Shown: positions 43,711 through 53,701 of the stretch, in pieces
How the letters are laid out: every line of letters starts with the position of its first letter
How positions within the stretch are numbered: position 1 is the stretch's first letter
Program-made: the position numbers and the translations under genes
The notes under the pieces: model-generated
What the model was told of the DNA's origin: nothing
The model's database searches: none
Seen by the model: only the letters and a program-made list of their open reading frames with translations
Assembly (NCBI RefSeq): GCF_023100945.1
Contig: NZ_CP064689.1
Span: forward strand, 5,872,001 to 5,936,000
Length of the DNA stretch: 64,000 bases
Reading direction: 5' to 3'
DNA from: Bradyrhizobium sp. 200
GTDB taxonomy: Bacteria; Pseudomonadota; Alphaproteobacteria; Rhizobiales; Xanthobacteraceae

Positions 43711-43858
43711 AACATTGCCCCCGCCGGCGGATCGCCCACGGCGATCGTCGTCAATCCGCTCAATCGATTGGGATGGACGCGCGACCAGTTCCTGCTCCTT
43801 CTTACTTGTGCATGGTCTTTCCCGGAGAACCGGTACCTACTTTCCCGGATCATGCTCT

Positions 43859-44347
43859 CTAGTGATCGAAATCCCACGGCTGCAGCCGGCCGGCCGCACC
43901 GAGAACGATGACCGGCGCGTCCTCCTTGTATTCGGGCGCTGCCGCCACCTGGGCTTTGTTCAGCTCAAGCGTGATGCTGTCACGCTTGTTGGCGACGCCG
44001 CCGAAACGCAGCGCGCCCCAGTCGACAACGATCTTCCGGCTGCCGACGCCGAGAAAACCGCCGAAATCGATCACCGCCGCGCGCACGTTGCCCTCACGAT
44101 CCACGATCACATCGACGATGCGGCCCATATTTTCGTTCGCCGCGCTACGAACTTCGCGGCCGAGAATGCCGTGAGCATCCCTGGCGCCAATGACCGTGAC
44201 CGACGGCGGCGGCGGCGGGGGCTCCTTTGCGGCATCCTGCCGCGCGGTGCGGCTACCTTGCGTCGCGCCGGTGTCCTCCGCCGCAGCAGCCGGCGGGCTG
44301 CCGGCTAATCCTGCGATCAGAAACAGAACGAGAATACCAATGCGCAT
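43859..44347 (-). CDS. PRC-barrel domain protein, exported
   Basis: 162 residues. Signal peptide of about 22 residues (MRIGILVLFLIAGLAGSPPA), then a low-complexity linker with a run of prolines, then a PRC-barrel domain (GILGREVRSAANENMGRIVD, AVIDFGGFLGVGSRKIVVDW). PRC-barrels bind RNA or proteins in several contexts; exported ones in rhizobia have no firm role. Confidence 0.87.
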   Translation of the reverse strand: MRIGILVLFLIAGLAGSPPAAAAEDTGATQGSRTARQDAAKEPPPPPPSVTVIGARDAHGILGREVRSAANENMGRIVDVIVDREGNVRAAVIDFGGFLGVGSRKIVVDWGALRFGGVANKRDSITLELNKAQVAAAPEYKEDAPVIVLGAAGRLQPWDFDH

Positions 44348-44389
44348 GTGGCCCTCCTGACTTTTAGCTGCACGAGCCGCGCATGGCTC

Positions 44390-46588
44390 CTAGTGCGTCA
44401 ATACGATCGAAACCTGAATCTGGCCGCGGGTTCGCACGACCTCAAGCGACACTTCGTCGCCGTGGCGGCGGACCCTTAAGTCGACGCTGGACGGTCCGAG
44501 ACGCAGATCGCGCAACAGCACCTCGTTGAGGAATTCCGGCAGGCGCGGATCGCGCAGACGGATCTCGCCGCGCGCGGCATCGAATTCGAGGCCGAGCGCC
44601 GCTTCCAGCAGCGTGAAGGGCGTTGCGCTGGCCCAGGCCTGCGGCGCGCAGGCGACGGGATAGAGCACCGGTCCGCGCCGCCTCTCGCGTCGGAATCCGC
44701 AGAACAATTCCGGCAGCCGCCGCAGGTCCATGTAGCTCGCGGCGTCGAACAGCGCCTTGAACAGATGCGCCACCGAATGCTTCAGGCCATAGCGCGCGAA
44801 ACCGAGCGCGATCAGCGCATTGTCGTGCGGCCAGATCGATCCATCATGATAGGACATCGGGTTGTAACGGGCTTCGCCGCGCGCCACGGTGCGGATGCCC
44901 CATCCCGAAAAGAATTTGTGGCTCATCAGATCGGCCGCAACCCGCCGCGCACGGTCGGTTCGAACGATGCCGGTGAAGAGAAGCTGGCCGGCATTCGAGG
45001 TTCGCACCTTGCACGGCCGCTTGGCGCCGTCGAGCGCGACCGCATAGGTCCCGAGTTCCTCGCACCAGAACGCCTCTTCGAAGCGCTCGGCAAGGAGCAG
45101 GGCTTCGGATTCGAGTCTCGCCGCCTGATCGATCAATCCCAGCCGCCGGGCGCAACGCGCCGCCAGCCGCTTGCCGGCAAACACATATCCCTGAACCTCC
45201 GCCAGCGCGATATAGCCTTCGGCGAGTTGCCCATCGGCATGAAAGATCGCGTCGAAGGAATCCTTCCAGCCCTGGTTGGCAAGCCCCTGCTCGGTGGCGC
45301 GCTGGTATTCGACGAATCCGTCCTTGTCGGGATCGCCGGGGCCGTCGATCCATTGCAACGCCGCTTCGATCGCCGGCCACAGCTCGGCCAGCGTCGCCTC
45401 GTCGCCGGTGCGTTCGACATAAAGACCAGCCAGCAGAACGAACAGCGAGGTCGAATCGACGCTGCCGTAATACTGCGCGAACGGCACCTCGCGCAGCGCG
45501 GCCATCTCGCCGCCGCGCATCTCGTGCAGGATCTTGCCGGGCTCGGCGTCGGCCAGCGGATCGGTGGTCTTGGCCTGGAAGAAAGCGAGCCGCCGCAGCA
45601 CGCCCTGGGCGATGCGCGGATCGACCCACAGCATCTGCAGCGCGGTGATCAACCCGTCGCGGCCGAACGTGGTCGAATACCAGGGAATGCCCGCATAGGG
45701 ATACCGCCCCTGCGGCGTTTCGGTCATCAGCATGTTGAGGTCGGCCATCGCCTGGCACAGCACCTCGTTGAAGATATCGTTCGACGTCTCGATGCTGGCC
45801 GCGCCGCTCGTCAAGCGCCGCATCTCGCGACGGTGTGCCAACAGGCCGCGGTAGAACGGTATCGGCTTCTGCATGATCGGCTTGTTGCAGGATACCGCGA
45901 CGAACAATGCGATCACTTCCTTGGGTGCCAGCTCGAAATGATAGGTCGCCGAGTGGACGGCGAGCCGTGTCGGCCGCGGCTCGAAATGCAAGGCGGTAAT
46001 GCGGGTCTGGCCATCGAGCCCGTTATACTCCAGCACGACATCGGCGGGGCCGAGCAACCGGCTGGAGCCTATTCCCCGGCGCGGCCGCCGCTCACCGCGC
46101 ACCTCGAACAAATCAGCAAAATCATTGTCGAACAGCAGCGTCAGGTCGAAGCTCGCGGGCCGGTCGCCGTGATTTTGCAGGGCGATGCGCTGGTAGGCCG
46201 TGCCGCGCCACAGGAAAATCGAGCGCACGATGTGCAGCGTGTCCTTCTGCAGCGCCAGCCTGCCGTTGCGGTAGACATCGGAATTGGTCAGATCGACGGT
46301 CAGCGCCGAATTGTCGTCGCGCAGATTGGTGCCGAGCAACAGCGGCTGGACTTCGTCGAGCACCATCTCCAGCCGGGCGAGATAACGCGTATCGGCGTTG
46401 AACAGACCGTCGGGCCCGCCTGCAGAGGCACCGATATCGCCATGACTGTCCAGCACGATGAAGGTGTCGTCGTGCTTGAGTGTGCAGCGCGGCCGCGTCG
46501 CCGGTCCCGTCATCGGGATGTAGAACGACGATTCCGCGACGTGTTCGGCAGCCTCGATGCTGACCAGTTGGGTGACTTCGGCTGTCAT
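44390..46588 (-). CDS. Amylo-alpha-1,6-glucosidase / glycogen-debranching family protein
   Basis: 732-residue cytoplasmic glycoside hydrolase-like enzyme. An N-terminal beta-domain of GDE_N_bis type (~25-260, DTFIVLDSHGDIGASAGGPD) is followed by an (alpha/alpha)6 barrel with GIPWYSTTFGRDGLITALQM, the sequence GWKDSFDAIFHADGQLA, and HDGSIWPHDNALIALGFARY. Acts on branched alpha-glucans or related oligosaccharides. It lies 66 bp downstream of an ABC exporter gene on the same strand and near a glycosyltransferase. Confidence 0.9.
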   Translation of the reverse strand: MTAEVTQLVSIEAAEHVAESSFYIPMTGPATRPRCTLKHDDTFIVLDSHGDIGASAGGPDGLFNADTRYLARLEMVLDEVQPLLLGTNLRDDNSALTVDLTNSDVYRNGRLALQKDTLHIVRSIFLWRGTAYQRIALQNHGDRPASFDLTLLFDNDFADLFEVRGERRPRRGIGSSRLLGPADVVLEYNGLDGQTRITALHFEPRPTRLAVHSATYHFELAPKEVIALFVAVSCNKPIMQKPIPFYRGLLAHRREMRRLTSGAASIETSNDIFNEVLCQAMADLNMLMTETPQGRYPYAGIPWYSTTFGRDGLITALQMLWVDPRIAQGVLRRLAFFQAKTTDPLADAEPGKILHEMRGGEMAALREVPFAQYYGSVDSTSLFVLLAGLYVERTGDEATLAELWPAIEAALQWIDGPGDPDKDGFVEYQRATEQGLANQGWKDSFDAIFHADGQLAEGYIALAEVQGYVFAGKRLAARCARRLGLIDQAARLESEALLLAERFEEAFWCEELGTYAVALDGAKRPCKVRTSNAGQLLFTGIVRTDRARRVAADLMSHKFFSGWGIRTVARGEARYNPMSYHDGSIWPHDNALIALGFARYGLKHSVAHLFKALFDAASYMDLRRLPELFCGFRRERRRGPVLYPVACAPQAWASATPFTLLEAALGLEFDAARGEIRLRDPRLPEFLNEVLLRDLRLGPSSVDLRVRRHGDEVSLEVVRTRGQIQVSIVLTH

Positions 46589-46654
46589 CTGGACCTCAAG
46601 CGATTTCCTTGCGTTGTGATGGACGCATCGGGACGCAAACGCTACTGCCGCAGA

Positions 46655-48418
46655 TCAGGCCGCATGGGTGGCGAGACGGCCGAGTTCGCGCGCCACCAGC
46701 TCGCGGTAAGGGCCCCTTCCCTGCACGAGAATATCCGGCGGTCCATCTTCGATGATCCGCCCGCCCTGCAGCACCACCACGCGGTCGAAATTGCGCAAGG
46801 TGGCGAGACGATGGGCGATGGCAATCACGGTGCGTCCGCGCATCAGCCGCGACAGCGCCTCGCGGATCGCCTCTTCGGATTCGCTGTCGAGCGAAGCGGT
46901 CGCTTCATCCAGCAACAGGATCGGCGCGTCCTTCAGGAAGGCGCGCGCGATGGCGATCCGCTGCCGCTGCCCGCCGGAGACCTTGATCCCGCGATCGCCG
47001 ACCATGGTCGCCATGCCCTCGGGAAGATTCTCGATGAAATCGCAACGCGCCGCAATCGCCGCGCGCAACACCTCGTCGTCGGTCGCGTTCGGCCGTCCGT
47101 AGCGGATGTTTTCCATGATCGAGCGGTGGAACAGCGAGATGTCTTGCGGCACCACCGAGATCGCCTCGCGCAGGCTTTGCTGCGTCACCCGCGCGATGTC
47201 CTGGCCGTCGATCGTGATGCTGCCGCGCTGGACGTCGTAGAACCGCTGCAGCAGCGCGAACAGGCTGGATTTTCCGCCGCCGGAGTGTCCGACCAACCCG
47301 ACCCGCTGTCCCGGCTGAATGCGCAAGGAGAACTTCTCGAACACCTGAACGCCGCCGGGGTAATGGAAGCCGACATTGTTGTAGGCGACGGCGGCGCCGC
47401 TGCGCACCAGCGGCTCGGCCTCGGGATGATCCTTCAGCTCGTGCGGCAGCAGCAGGGTCGCGATCGCTTCGGTCAGACGGGCGACGTGCTGGGTCACGTC
47501 GACCAGCGCCACCGCAAGATCGCGCGTCGCGCTCAGGATCGAAAGCCCGAGCGTACAGACCAGCACGACGTCGCCGGTGGTCGCCGCGCCGTGTTGCCAG
47601 AGCGTGATGACCCACGCCAGCAGCGCGATCGTCAGCGCGATTGTCACGACAGCGTGAAGAAGCCGCAGCTTCTCGAGATAGCGCAGGCTGCGCCCACGGG
47701 CGTCGAGTTCCCGCTCGACGGTGGCGTCGAAGCGGTCATGCTCGTAGCTCAGGCCGCAGAAGGCGCGAACCAGCGGCAGGTTGCTGATGACGTCGACCAT
47801 CTCGCCGTCCACCGCGGCCGCCTTGTCGGCGAAATCGTCATGCAGCGGCTTGCCCGCCGCGGCGAGGTGAAACATCGCCATCAGCATGATACCTGCGATG
47901 ACGATCAACCCGGCGGACATCGCCAGGCTGACGGTTCCTATCAGCAGTATCGCGGACACAGTCGCGATGCACGGCGGCAACACATTCCAGACGAACATGT
48001 TTTCAACGGTGAATACCGCATTGGATGTCGCAGTGATGCGGCTGGTCAGCATACCCGGCAGCCGATCGGAGAAGTAGCTCGGGGCGTGACCGGTCAGATG
48101 GCGGAACATGTCGCGGCGGAGATCGCCGGTGACGCCGACAAAGGTAAAACTCGCCGTCCAGCTTGCGACCCGCCACAGCAGATTATCTGCTGCGATCAGC
48201 GACATGAGAAAAGCGAATGCCAGCCATACGCTGCTCGCGTGCGACGAACCGGCCGTCAGGCTGTCGACCAGATTCTTCACGCCGTATTGCGTGCCCACCG
48301 AGCAGGCAACTGCTGCAATAACGGCAGACAAGATGACCACATGAGCCGCGCGACGCCGGCGCAGATAGCGCAGGACGAATGGAAACGGCCGTCGCACATA
48401 CCCTGAAAGATTGTCCAT
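46655..48418 (-). CDS. ABC transporter, fused permease and ATPase (exporter)
   Basis: 587-residue half-transporter. Six predicted helices fill residues ~25-310. The C-terminal ATPase has Walker A GHSGGGKSSLF, signature KVSGGQRQRIAIARAF, Walker B ILLLDEATASLD and H-loop IAIAHRL. Acts as a homodimer to export a lipid, glycan or drug. Its pairing with a debranching-type enzyme and a divergent glycosyltransferase suggests a carbohydrate export role, by inference only. Confidence 0.9.
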   Translation of the reverse strand: MDNLSGYVRRPFPFVLRYLRRRRAAHVVILSAVIAAVACSVGTQYGVKNLVDSLTAGSSHASSVWLAFAFLMSLIAADNLLWRVASWTASFTFVGVTGDLRRDMFRHLTGHAPSYFSDRLPGMLTSRITATSNAVFTVENMFVWNVLPPCIATVSAILLIGTVSLAMSAGLIVIAGIMLMAMFHLAAAGKPLHDDFADKAAAVDGEMVDVISNLPLVRAFCGLSYEHDRFDATVERELDARGRSLRYLEKLRLLHAVVTIALTIALLAWVITLWQHGAATTGDVVLVCTLGLSILSATRDLAVALVDVTQHVARLTEAIATLLLPHELKDHPEAEPLVRSGAAVAYNNVGFHYPGGVQVFEKFSLRIQPGQRVGLVGHSGGGKSSLFALLQRFYDVQRGSITIDGQDIARVTQQSLREAISVVPQDISLFHRSIMENIRYGRPNATDDEVLRAAIAARCDFIENLPEGMATMVGDRGIKVSGGQRQRIAIARAFLKDAPILLLDEATASLDSESEEAIREALSRLMRGRTVIAIAHRLATLRNFDRVVVLQGGRIIEDGPPDILVQGRGPYRELVARELGRLATHAA

Positions 48419-48722
48419 GAGTTCCGCAAACCTGTTGAGAGTGAACGAGAATCCCTACCGCGTGTCGTACACGACGACGTGAAGAATGCCGCTTCGGGTT
48501 TCCGTGCGCGTGGCCATCACCGCGCAACAATTCTGCAGCATCGAGACGGCCGTAACTCTGTTTGTGTCAGATGGCATCAGCAAGACAGCCTTGTGGAAGA
48601 AGCAAGATGTGCTGATCAAGGGAACTTCGCAGATGCGGGAACGTTCCAGCCATAGGCACGGCGGTGTCGATCAAGGGGCTGAGGGTTTTGTTCTACCAAC
48701 ATTCCAAACAGGAGACGCAAAT
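48419..48722. other. Divergent promoter region, exporter and glycosyltransferase
   Basis: About 300 bp between divergent starts. It contains the small inverted repeat CGTGT-CGT-ACACG around 48462-48474. No coding sequence with family support is seen; an upstream extension of the glycosyltransferase frame has no ribosome site. Confidence 0.4.
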
Positions 48723-49793
48723 ATGCGCATCGCGCAGGTCGCCCCGCTGACGGAGGCTGTCCCCCCCAAACTGTACGGCGGCACCGAGCGGGTGGTGCAC
48801 TGGCTGACCGAGGAACTTGTGGCATTGGGACACGAGGTCACGCTGTTCGCCAGCGGCGATTCACGCACCTCGGCGAAACTCGACGCCACGTGGCCGAAAG
48901 CACTGCGCCTCGACGGCTCGGTGCGGGATCCCAATGCGCTGCATATGGTGATGCTGGAGCGTGTGCGGCAGAAATGCGACGATGAAGAGTTCGATTTTCT
49001 GCACTTTCATCTCGACTATTATCCATTCTCGCTGTTCTACCGGCAGCCGACGCCGTTCCTGACCACCCTGCACGGCAGGCTCGACCTGCCGGAGCATCAG
49101 CCGGTATTCAGTACCTTCTCCAAGGTTCCGGTGATCTCGATCTCCAACGCACAGCGCCGCCCGGTGCCACAGGCCAACTGGGTGCGCACCATCCACCATG
49201 GATTGCCGGAGAATTTGCTGACGCCGCAACCGGTGCAGCCGTCCTATCTCGCCGTGCTGGGGCGGATCGCGCCCGAGAAGGGCGTGGATCGCGCCATCCG
49301 CATCGCCACCCGGTGCGGCATTCCGCTCAAGATCGCCGCCAAGGTCGATCGCGCCGACCAGGAATATTACGACGAGTTGATCTCCCCGCTCATCAAGGCC
49401 AGTCCGCTGGTCGAATTTATCGGCGAGATCAGCGACCGCGAAAAGTCCGATTTCCTCAGCGGCGCGATCGGCCTGTTGGTCCCGATCGACTGGCCGGAGC
49501 CGTTCGGCCTCGTGATGATCGAAGCCATGGCTTGCGGCACGCCGGTCCTTGCCTATAACCGCGGTTCAGTCCCGGAGATCATCGACCCCGGCCTGACCGG
49601 CTTCGTCGTGGAAGACGAGACCAGCGCCGTTGCCGTGGTCGATCGCCTTGCCACGCTGGACCGGACCGCCATCCGCAAGCAATTCGAAACGCGCTTCACC
49701 GCGCGCCGCATGGCGCTCGACTATCTCGCCGCGTATCGCGGCCTGGTGGAAGAAGCCGAGCCGCGCATCAAGCTGGTCAGCAGCGCGGAATAG
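48723..49793 (+). CDS. Glycosyltransferase family 4 protein
   Basis: 356 residues from ATG 48723 (AGGAG 8 nt upstream). GT-B fold: the N-terminal MRIAQVAPLTEAVPPKLYGG with TERVVHWLTEELVALGHEVT, and the C-terminal donor-binding PEPFGLVMIEAMACGTPVLA with the EX7E pattern. Transfers a sugar from an NDP-sugar to an unknown acceptor in the cytoplasm. Divergent from the exporter. Confidence 0.9.
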   Translation: MRIAQVAPLTEAVPPKLYGGTERVVHWLTEELVALGHEVTLFASGDSRTSAKLDATWPKALRLDGSVRDPNALHMVMLERVRQKCDDEEFDFLHFHLDYYPFSLFYRQPTPFLTTLHGRLDLPEHQPVFSTFSKVPVISISNAQRRPVPQANWVRTIHHGLPENLLTPQPVQPSYLAVLGRIAPEKGVDRAIRIATRCGIPLKIAAKVDRADQEYYDELISPLIKASPLVEFIGEISDREKSDFLSGAIGLLVPIDWPEPFGLVMIEAMACGTPVLAYNRGSVPEIIDPGLTGFVVEDETSAVAVVDRLATLDRTAIRKQFETRFTARRMALDYLAAYRGLVEEAEPRIKLVSSAE

Positions 49794-49806
49794 CGAGGAG
49801 GTCCTC

Positions 49807-49847
49807 GTCATTCCGGGATGGTCCGTCAGGACCAGACCCGGAATGAC
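49807..49847. repeat. Intergenic palindromic repeat, family B short form
   Basis: GTCATTCCGGGATGGTCC and CCCGGAATGAC form a compact palindrome between the convergent glycosyltransferase and alkyl sulfatase genes. It keeps only the outer ends of the longer family B copies and could serve as a bidirectional terminator. Confidence 0.7.
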
Positions 49848-49853
49848 CGTCCC

Positions 49854-51800
49854 TCAGCTCACCGCGGTCCGTTTCGGCTCGACGATCTCGAACATTCGCG
49901 GGAATTCGTCCATCAGCGCCATCAACTCGGCGAGCCGCATCGGATCGCCGGTGACCTTGATTTTTCCGGAGCTGACCGCTTCCGGGAGCGTCGTCAGCTT
50001 GGCGATCACCTCGTCGAGCACGGCGCGCGGAAGCGTGAAGCCGGCGTCGGCATCGGGCGCTTGCGCGCCAGCCGTATAGGTCAGCGCGCAGTTCTCCAGA
50101 TTGAGGATGAACGTCTCATGGATGTCGGTGAAATTCCAGTTCAGCACGATACGCTTGCCTTCGGCCTTGGGGCCGTTGAGGCGCACCCCGAGCACGTCCC
50201 ATAGCTGTTCGGTGCGGAGCGCAGCCAACGTTTCACGCGGCATCGCCGAGCGCGGCGGCACTTTTGGCATGCCCTGCCGCAATTCCTGCGCGCCGAACAG
50301 ATAGGCGTTGCGCCACGTTGAGCTCTCCGAGGCGTAACCGAGCTGCTCGAACGTATCGGCCAGCATCGCGCGCGCCGCCTGATTGTCGGGCTCGGCGAAT
50401 ACCAGATGGCTTACCGCCTGCGCGACAAAGCGGAATTCGCCCCTGGCAAAATCCTTGGCCGCACGCGCGAGAATCGCGTCCGCGCCGCCCATATACTCGA
50501 CATATTTCTTGCCTGACTCGACCGGCGGCAGCGGATCGAGGTTGACGGGATTGGCGTCGTACCAGCCGAGGTATTTCTGGTAGATCGCCTTCACATTATG
50601 CCGGATGTGTCCGTAATAGCCGCGGCCATGCCAGGCGCCCTCGAGGTTTGCCGGCAGGCGGATAACTTCCGCGATTTCGGATGCGGTGAGTCCGTGGTTC
50701 ATCAGGCGGATGGTCTGGTCATGCGCGTACTTGTAGAGGTCGCGCTGCTGGCGGATCATGGTGTCGATCCGCTCCTGGCCCCAGACCGGCCAGTGATGCT
50801 GGCCGCACATCGCATCCGCCTTGCCGCCCCACATCTGCAGCGCTTCGCCGAGATATTTTGACCACGCCAGCGCATCGCGCACATCGGCGCCGCGGAACGG
50901 CAGCAGGTTGTGGAAATTGTGCGTGCAGTTCTCCGCCAGGTTCAAAAGCTTGTAGCGCGGGATGAAGAAATGCATTTCCGCCGGCGCTTCACTGTTCGGT
51001 GCCATCTGGAATTCGAATTCCACGCCGTCGATCGTGCGCTTGTCACCGGTTGCGATGATCAGGTCAGTCGGACGCAGCAGCGCGACCGCACCCGCCGCCA
51101 TGGTCTTGCCGAGCCCGCAATCGACCTGCCCGCGCACGCCTTTCGCCAGCAGCGGCCCGAACTGGTACATCGCGCGGCGCAGCATTGCCGGCCCCGCGAT
51201 GATGTTCTCGGAGACCGCGTGCTCCATGAACAGGTTGGGCGCGATGATCGGCACCTTGCCGCCGGCGAGTGTCGCCTCGTCGAGCACGCCGCGCGCGCCG
51301 CCCCAATGGTCGGTATGGGTATGGGTGAAGATGACGGCCGCGACCGGCCGCTTGCCGCGGTGCTGGAAGTAAAGCTCGATTGCGGCCCGCGCGCCCTCGA
51401 TCGAGGTCAGCGTATCAACCACAATCACGCCGCTGTCGCCCTCGATCAGCGTCATGTTGGCGATGTCGAGCCCACGCACCTGGTAGACGCCGGGCACCAC
51501 CTCGAACAGGCCGTGATGCATGTTGAGCCGCGACTGCCGCCACAGGCTGGGATCGACGGTCGGCGGAGCTTGTTCCGCAGAGAGGAAGCCGTAGGGCTCC
51601 AGGCTCCAGACCACCCTGCCCTGTGGCGATGTGATCTTCGCGTTCTCCACCGTGCCGAGAAAGCCCCGCGCCGCGTCGTCAAAATCCCTGACGTCGGAGA
51701 ACGGCAGCGTCTTCAGCGTCGCCGCGTGCTGCGCGATAACAGGTGCGGAAGCGTCCTTCTGAGATTCCCTTGATGTTTCGATCGTGGCTGGTTGCCTCAT
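49854..51800 (-). CDS. Alkyl sulfatase (SdsA1/BDS1-type metallo-beta-lactamase fold)
   Basis: 648-residue enzyme cleaving alkyl sulfates such as dodecyl sulfate into alcohol and sulfate. ATG 51800 has AGGAG 9 nt upstream; the long upstream extension overlaps the monooxygenase gene and is rejected. The zinc motif is FTHTHTDHWGG (His160, His162, Asp164, His165). A dimerisation domain and the C-terminal SCP2-like lipid-binding domain (ALRTEQLWDVLGVRLNGPKA to the end) follow. No clear signal peptide, so probably cytoplasmic, unlike secreted SdsA1. It lies 40 bp after the BVMO gene. Confidence 0.93.
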   Translation of the reverse strand: MRQPATIETSRESQKDASAPVIAQHAATLKTLPFSDVRDFDDAARGFLGTVENAKITSPQGRVVWSLEPYGFLSAEQAPPTVDPSLWRQSRLNMHHGLFEVVPGVYQVRGLDIANMTLIEGDSGVIVVDTLTSIEGARAAIELYFQHRGKRPVAAVIFTHTHTDHWGGARGVLDEATLAGGKVPIIAPNLFMEHAVSENIIAGPAMLRRAMYQFGPLLAKGVRGQVDCGLGKTMAAGAVALLRPTDLIIATGDKRTIDGVEFEFQMAPNSEAPAEMHFFIPRYKLLNLAENCTHNFHNLLPFRGADVRDALAWSKYLGEALQMWGGKADAMCGQHHWPVWGQERIDTMIRQQRDLYKYAHDQTIRLMNHGLTASEIAEVIRLPANLEGAWHGRGYYGHIRHNVKAIYQKYLGWYDANPVNLDPLPPVESGKKYVEYMGGADAILARAAKDFARGEFRFVAQAVSHLVFAEPDNQAARAMLADTFEQLGYASESSTWRNAYLFGAQELRQGMPKVPPRSAMPRETLAALRTEQLWDVLGVRLNGPKAEGKRIVLNWNFTDIHETFILNLENCALTYTAGAQAPDADAGFTLPRAVLDEVIAKLTTLPEAVSSGKIKVTGDPMRLAELMALMDEFPRMFEIVEPKRTAVS

Positions 51801-51840
51801 TGTTGTGTACTCCTTGCGCAAACAAAAAATCGGAACAGCG

Positions 51841-53652
51841 TCAGCGAAACTGCAGCCCCTCAAACTGGCCGCTGTTGCGCCACGCATCGATATATTTGAA
51901 ATAGGCCATCGGGCCGGCGGGATGGCCGACATTAAGCTTGGCTGCTGGCCCCGGCTCGCGTCCTTCATTATTGTAATAGCCGGGCGTGCAGTCGGGCGAG
52001 CCGATCATGCGGCCGGCGCCAGTCAGCAGCAGCTCAACCCAGCGGTCCTCGGCCTCCCTGGTGACTTCGATCTCCTTAAAGCCGTTTTCCTGCGCATGCC
52101 GGATCATCAGCGCAATCGTCTTCGTAGCCTCGGTCAGATTATGCGGGACGTTGGAGATGAGATTGGCGCCTTGCGTCGGCTGCACGAAGAATGCGTTTGG
52201 AAAGCCATGGACGTGAATGCCGTGCTTGGTGCGCATGCCCGAAGCCCAATGGTCCGACAGCTTGACACCGCCACGGCCGGTCAGATCGAAGCCGGCGCGC
52301 TGCTTGTATTCGGTGCCGACCTCGAAGCCGGACGCATAGATGATGCAATCGAGCTTGTATTCCCTGCCCGCAACGACGACACCATTTTCGGTGATCCGCT
52401 CGACGCCCTTGCCGTCGGTGTCGACCAGATGCGTGCCCGGCGTGTTGAAGGCCTGCAGATACGCGTCATGAAAGCACGGCCGTTTGCAAAGCTGCCGATA
52501 CCAGGCCTTCAGCTTGACCGCAGTTTCGCCGTCGCTGACGATGGCGTCGATGCGCGCGCGGATTTCCTCCATCTTCTCGAAATCGGAATCCTCGAACGCT
52601 GCTAGCATGTTCGGCGGAGTGCGTTGCTCACGCGGCAGATCCATGATTTTTGCGCGAATCCGCCGCGACAGATCGGTCCAGCCGTCCTGCACCAGATCTT
52701 CTTCCGCAGAGCCGCCGGCCTGGTTCGCCGTAAAATTCTCCAGCCAGCGCTGCTGCCAGCCTGGTGTGGCGATCTGCGAAATCCATTTTGGGTCGATCGG
52801 CGCGTTGGCTCTGATATCGACGGAGGACGGCGTGCGCTGGAAGACATAGAGTTCCTTGCAGGCGCGCGCGAGGTGCGGCACGCACTGCACGGAAGTGGCG
52901 CCGGTGCCGATGATGCCGACGCGCTTGTCGGCCAATTTCTCCATCGGCGCGCCCTTGGGGTCACCGCCGGTGTAGTCATAGTCCCAGCGGCTGGTGTGGA
53001 ACGAGTGGCCCTTGAAGGATTCGATACCGGGAAGCTTGGGCACGTGCAGCGGTCCGGTCCCCATGCCGACGAACTGCGCGGTGAAGGCATCGCCGCGGCT
53101 GGTGCGGATATTCCAGCGCGATTGTGTTTCGTCCCAATCGAGGCTCGCGACCTCGGTGTGAAACAGCGCGTTGTCGTACAGGCCGTATTGCTTGCCGATG
53201 CGCTGGCAATGCGCGAGGATTTCCGGCGCATGCGCATACTTCTCCGACGGCATATGGCCGGTTTCTTCGAGCAGCGGCATGTAGACCATCGACGCGGTAT
53301 CGCATTGCGCGCCCGGATACCTCTTCCAGTACCAGGTGCCGCCGAAGTCGCCGCCTTTCTCGATGATGCGAACATCCTTGATACCGGCTTCGGACAGGCG
53401 TGCGGCGGTGGCGAGCCCGGCAAAGCCGCCGCCGATGAAGGCAAAGGTGACGTGGTCGGTCTTCGGATCGCGCGGGGTGACCGGCGTATAAGGGTCGTCG
53501 AGATAATGCGCGAGTTGCCCCGCGACGCGAAGATACTGGTCGTTGCCGTCGGGACGCAGCCGCTTGTTGCGCTCCTCCTGATATTTCCGGCGCAGCCGCT
53601 CCTTGTCGATCGCAGTGTTCTGCGCGGCTAGGGGTTGATCCGTGATCGTCAT
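51841..53652 (-). CDS. Flavin-containing Baeyer-Villiger-type monooxygenase
   Basis: 603 residues. An N-terminal extension (~1-65) precedes the FAD motif FIGGGFAGLATAARL. The BVMO fingerprint FKGHSFHTSRWD (FxGxxxHxxxW) lies near residue 215, and the NADPH motif is VGIIGTGATSVQ. It would insert oxygen next to a ketone to give an ester or lactone using NADPH and O2. It is in an operon with acyl-CoA dehydrogenase (49 bp upstream) and alkyl sulfatase (40 bp downstream). Confidence 0.92.
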   Translation of the reverse strand: MTITDQPLAAQNTAIDKERLRRKYQEERNKRLRPDGNDQYLRVAGQLAHYLDDPYTPVTPRDPKTDHVTFAFIGGGFAGLATAARLSEAGIKDVRIIEKGGDFGGTWYWKRYPGAQCDTASMVYMPLLEETGHMPSEKYAHAPEILAHCQRIGKQYGLYDNALFHTEVASLDWDETQSRWNIRTSRGDAFTAQFVGMGTGPLHVPKLPGIESFKGHSFHTSRWDYDYTGGDPKGAPMEKLADKRVGIIGTGATSVQCVPHLARACKELYVFQRTPSSVDIRANAPIDPKWISQIATPGWQQRWLENFTANQAGGSAEEDLVQDGWTDLSRRIRAKIMDLPREQRTPPNMLAAFEDSDFEKMEEIRARIDAIVSDGETAVKLKAWYRQLCKRPCFHDAYLQAFNTPGTHLVDTDGKGVERITENGVVVAGREYKLDCIIYASGFEVGTEYKQRAGFDLTGRGGVKLSDHWASGMRTKHGIHVHGFPNAFFVQPTQGANLISNVPHNLTEATKTIALMIRHAQENGFKEIEVTREAEDRWVELLLTGAGRMIGSPDCTPGYYNNEGREPGPAAKLNVGHPAGPMAYFKYIDAWRNSGQFEGLQFR

Positions 53653-53701
53653 CCGAAGACGCCTTTCAAAAAATTGCCAGACGTTGCTGTCTTAGCACCG
53701 C

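Noticed and set aside
44765..48406. Very long open frame (over 1200 codons) on the plus strand opposite the debranching enzyme and ABC exporter genes
   Set aside because: Its translation has no domain similarity and is rich in Arg, His, Gln and Asp, as expected of the antisense of GC-rich codons. The minus-strand proteins have complete family motifs.
51801..51968. N-terminal extension of the alkyl sulfatase
   Set aside because: It would overlap the monooxygenase gene, and the ATG at 51800 has a good AGGAG site and matches the family start.
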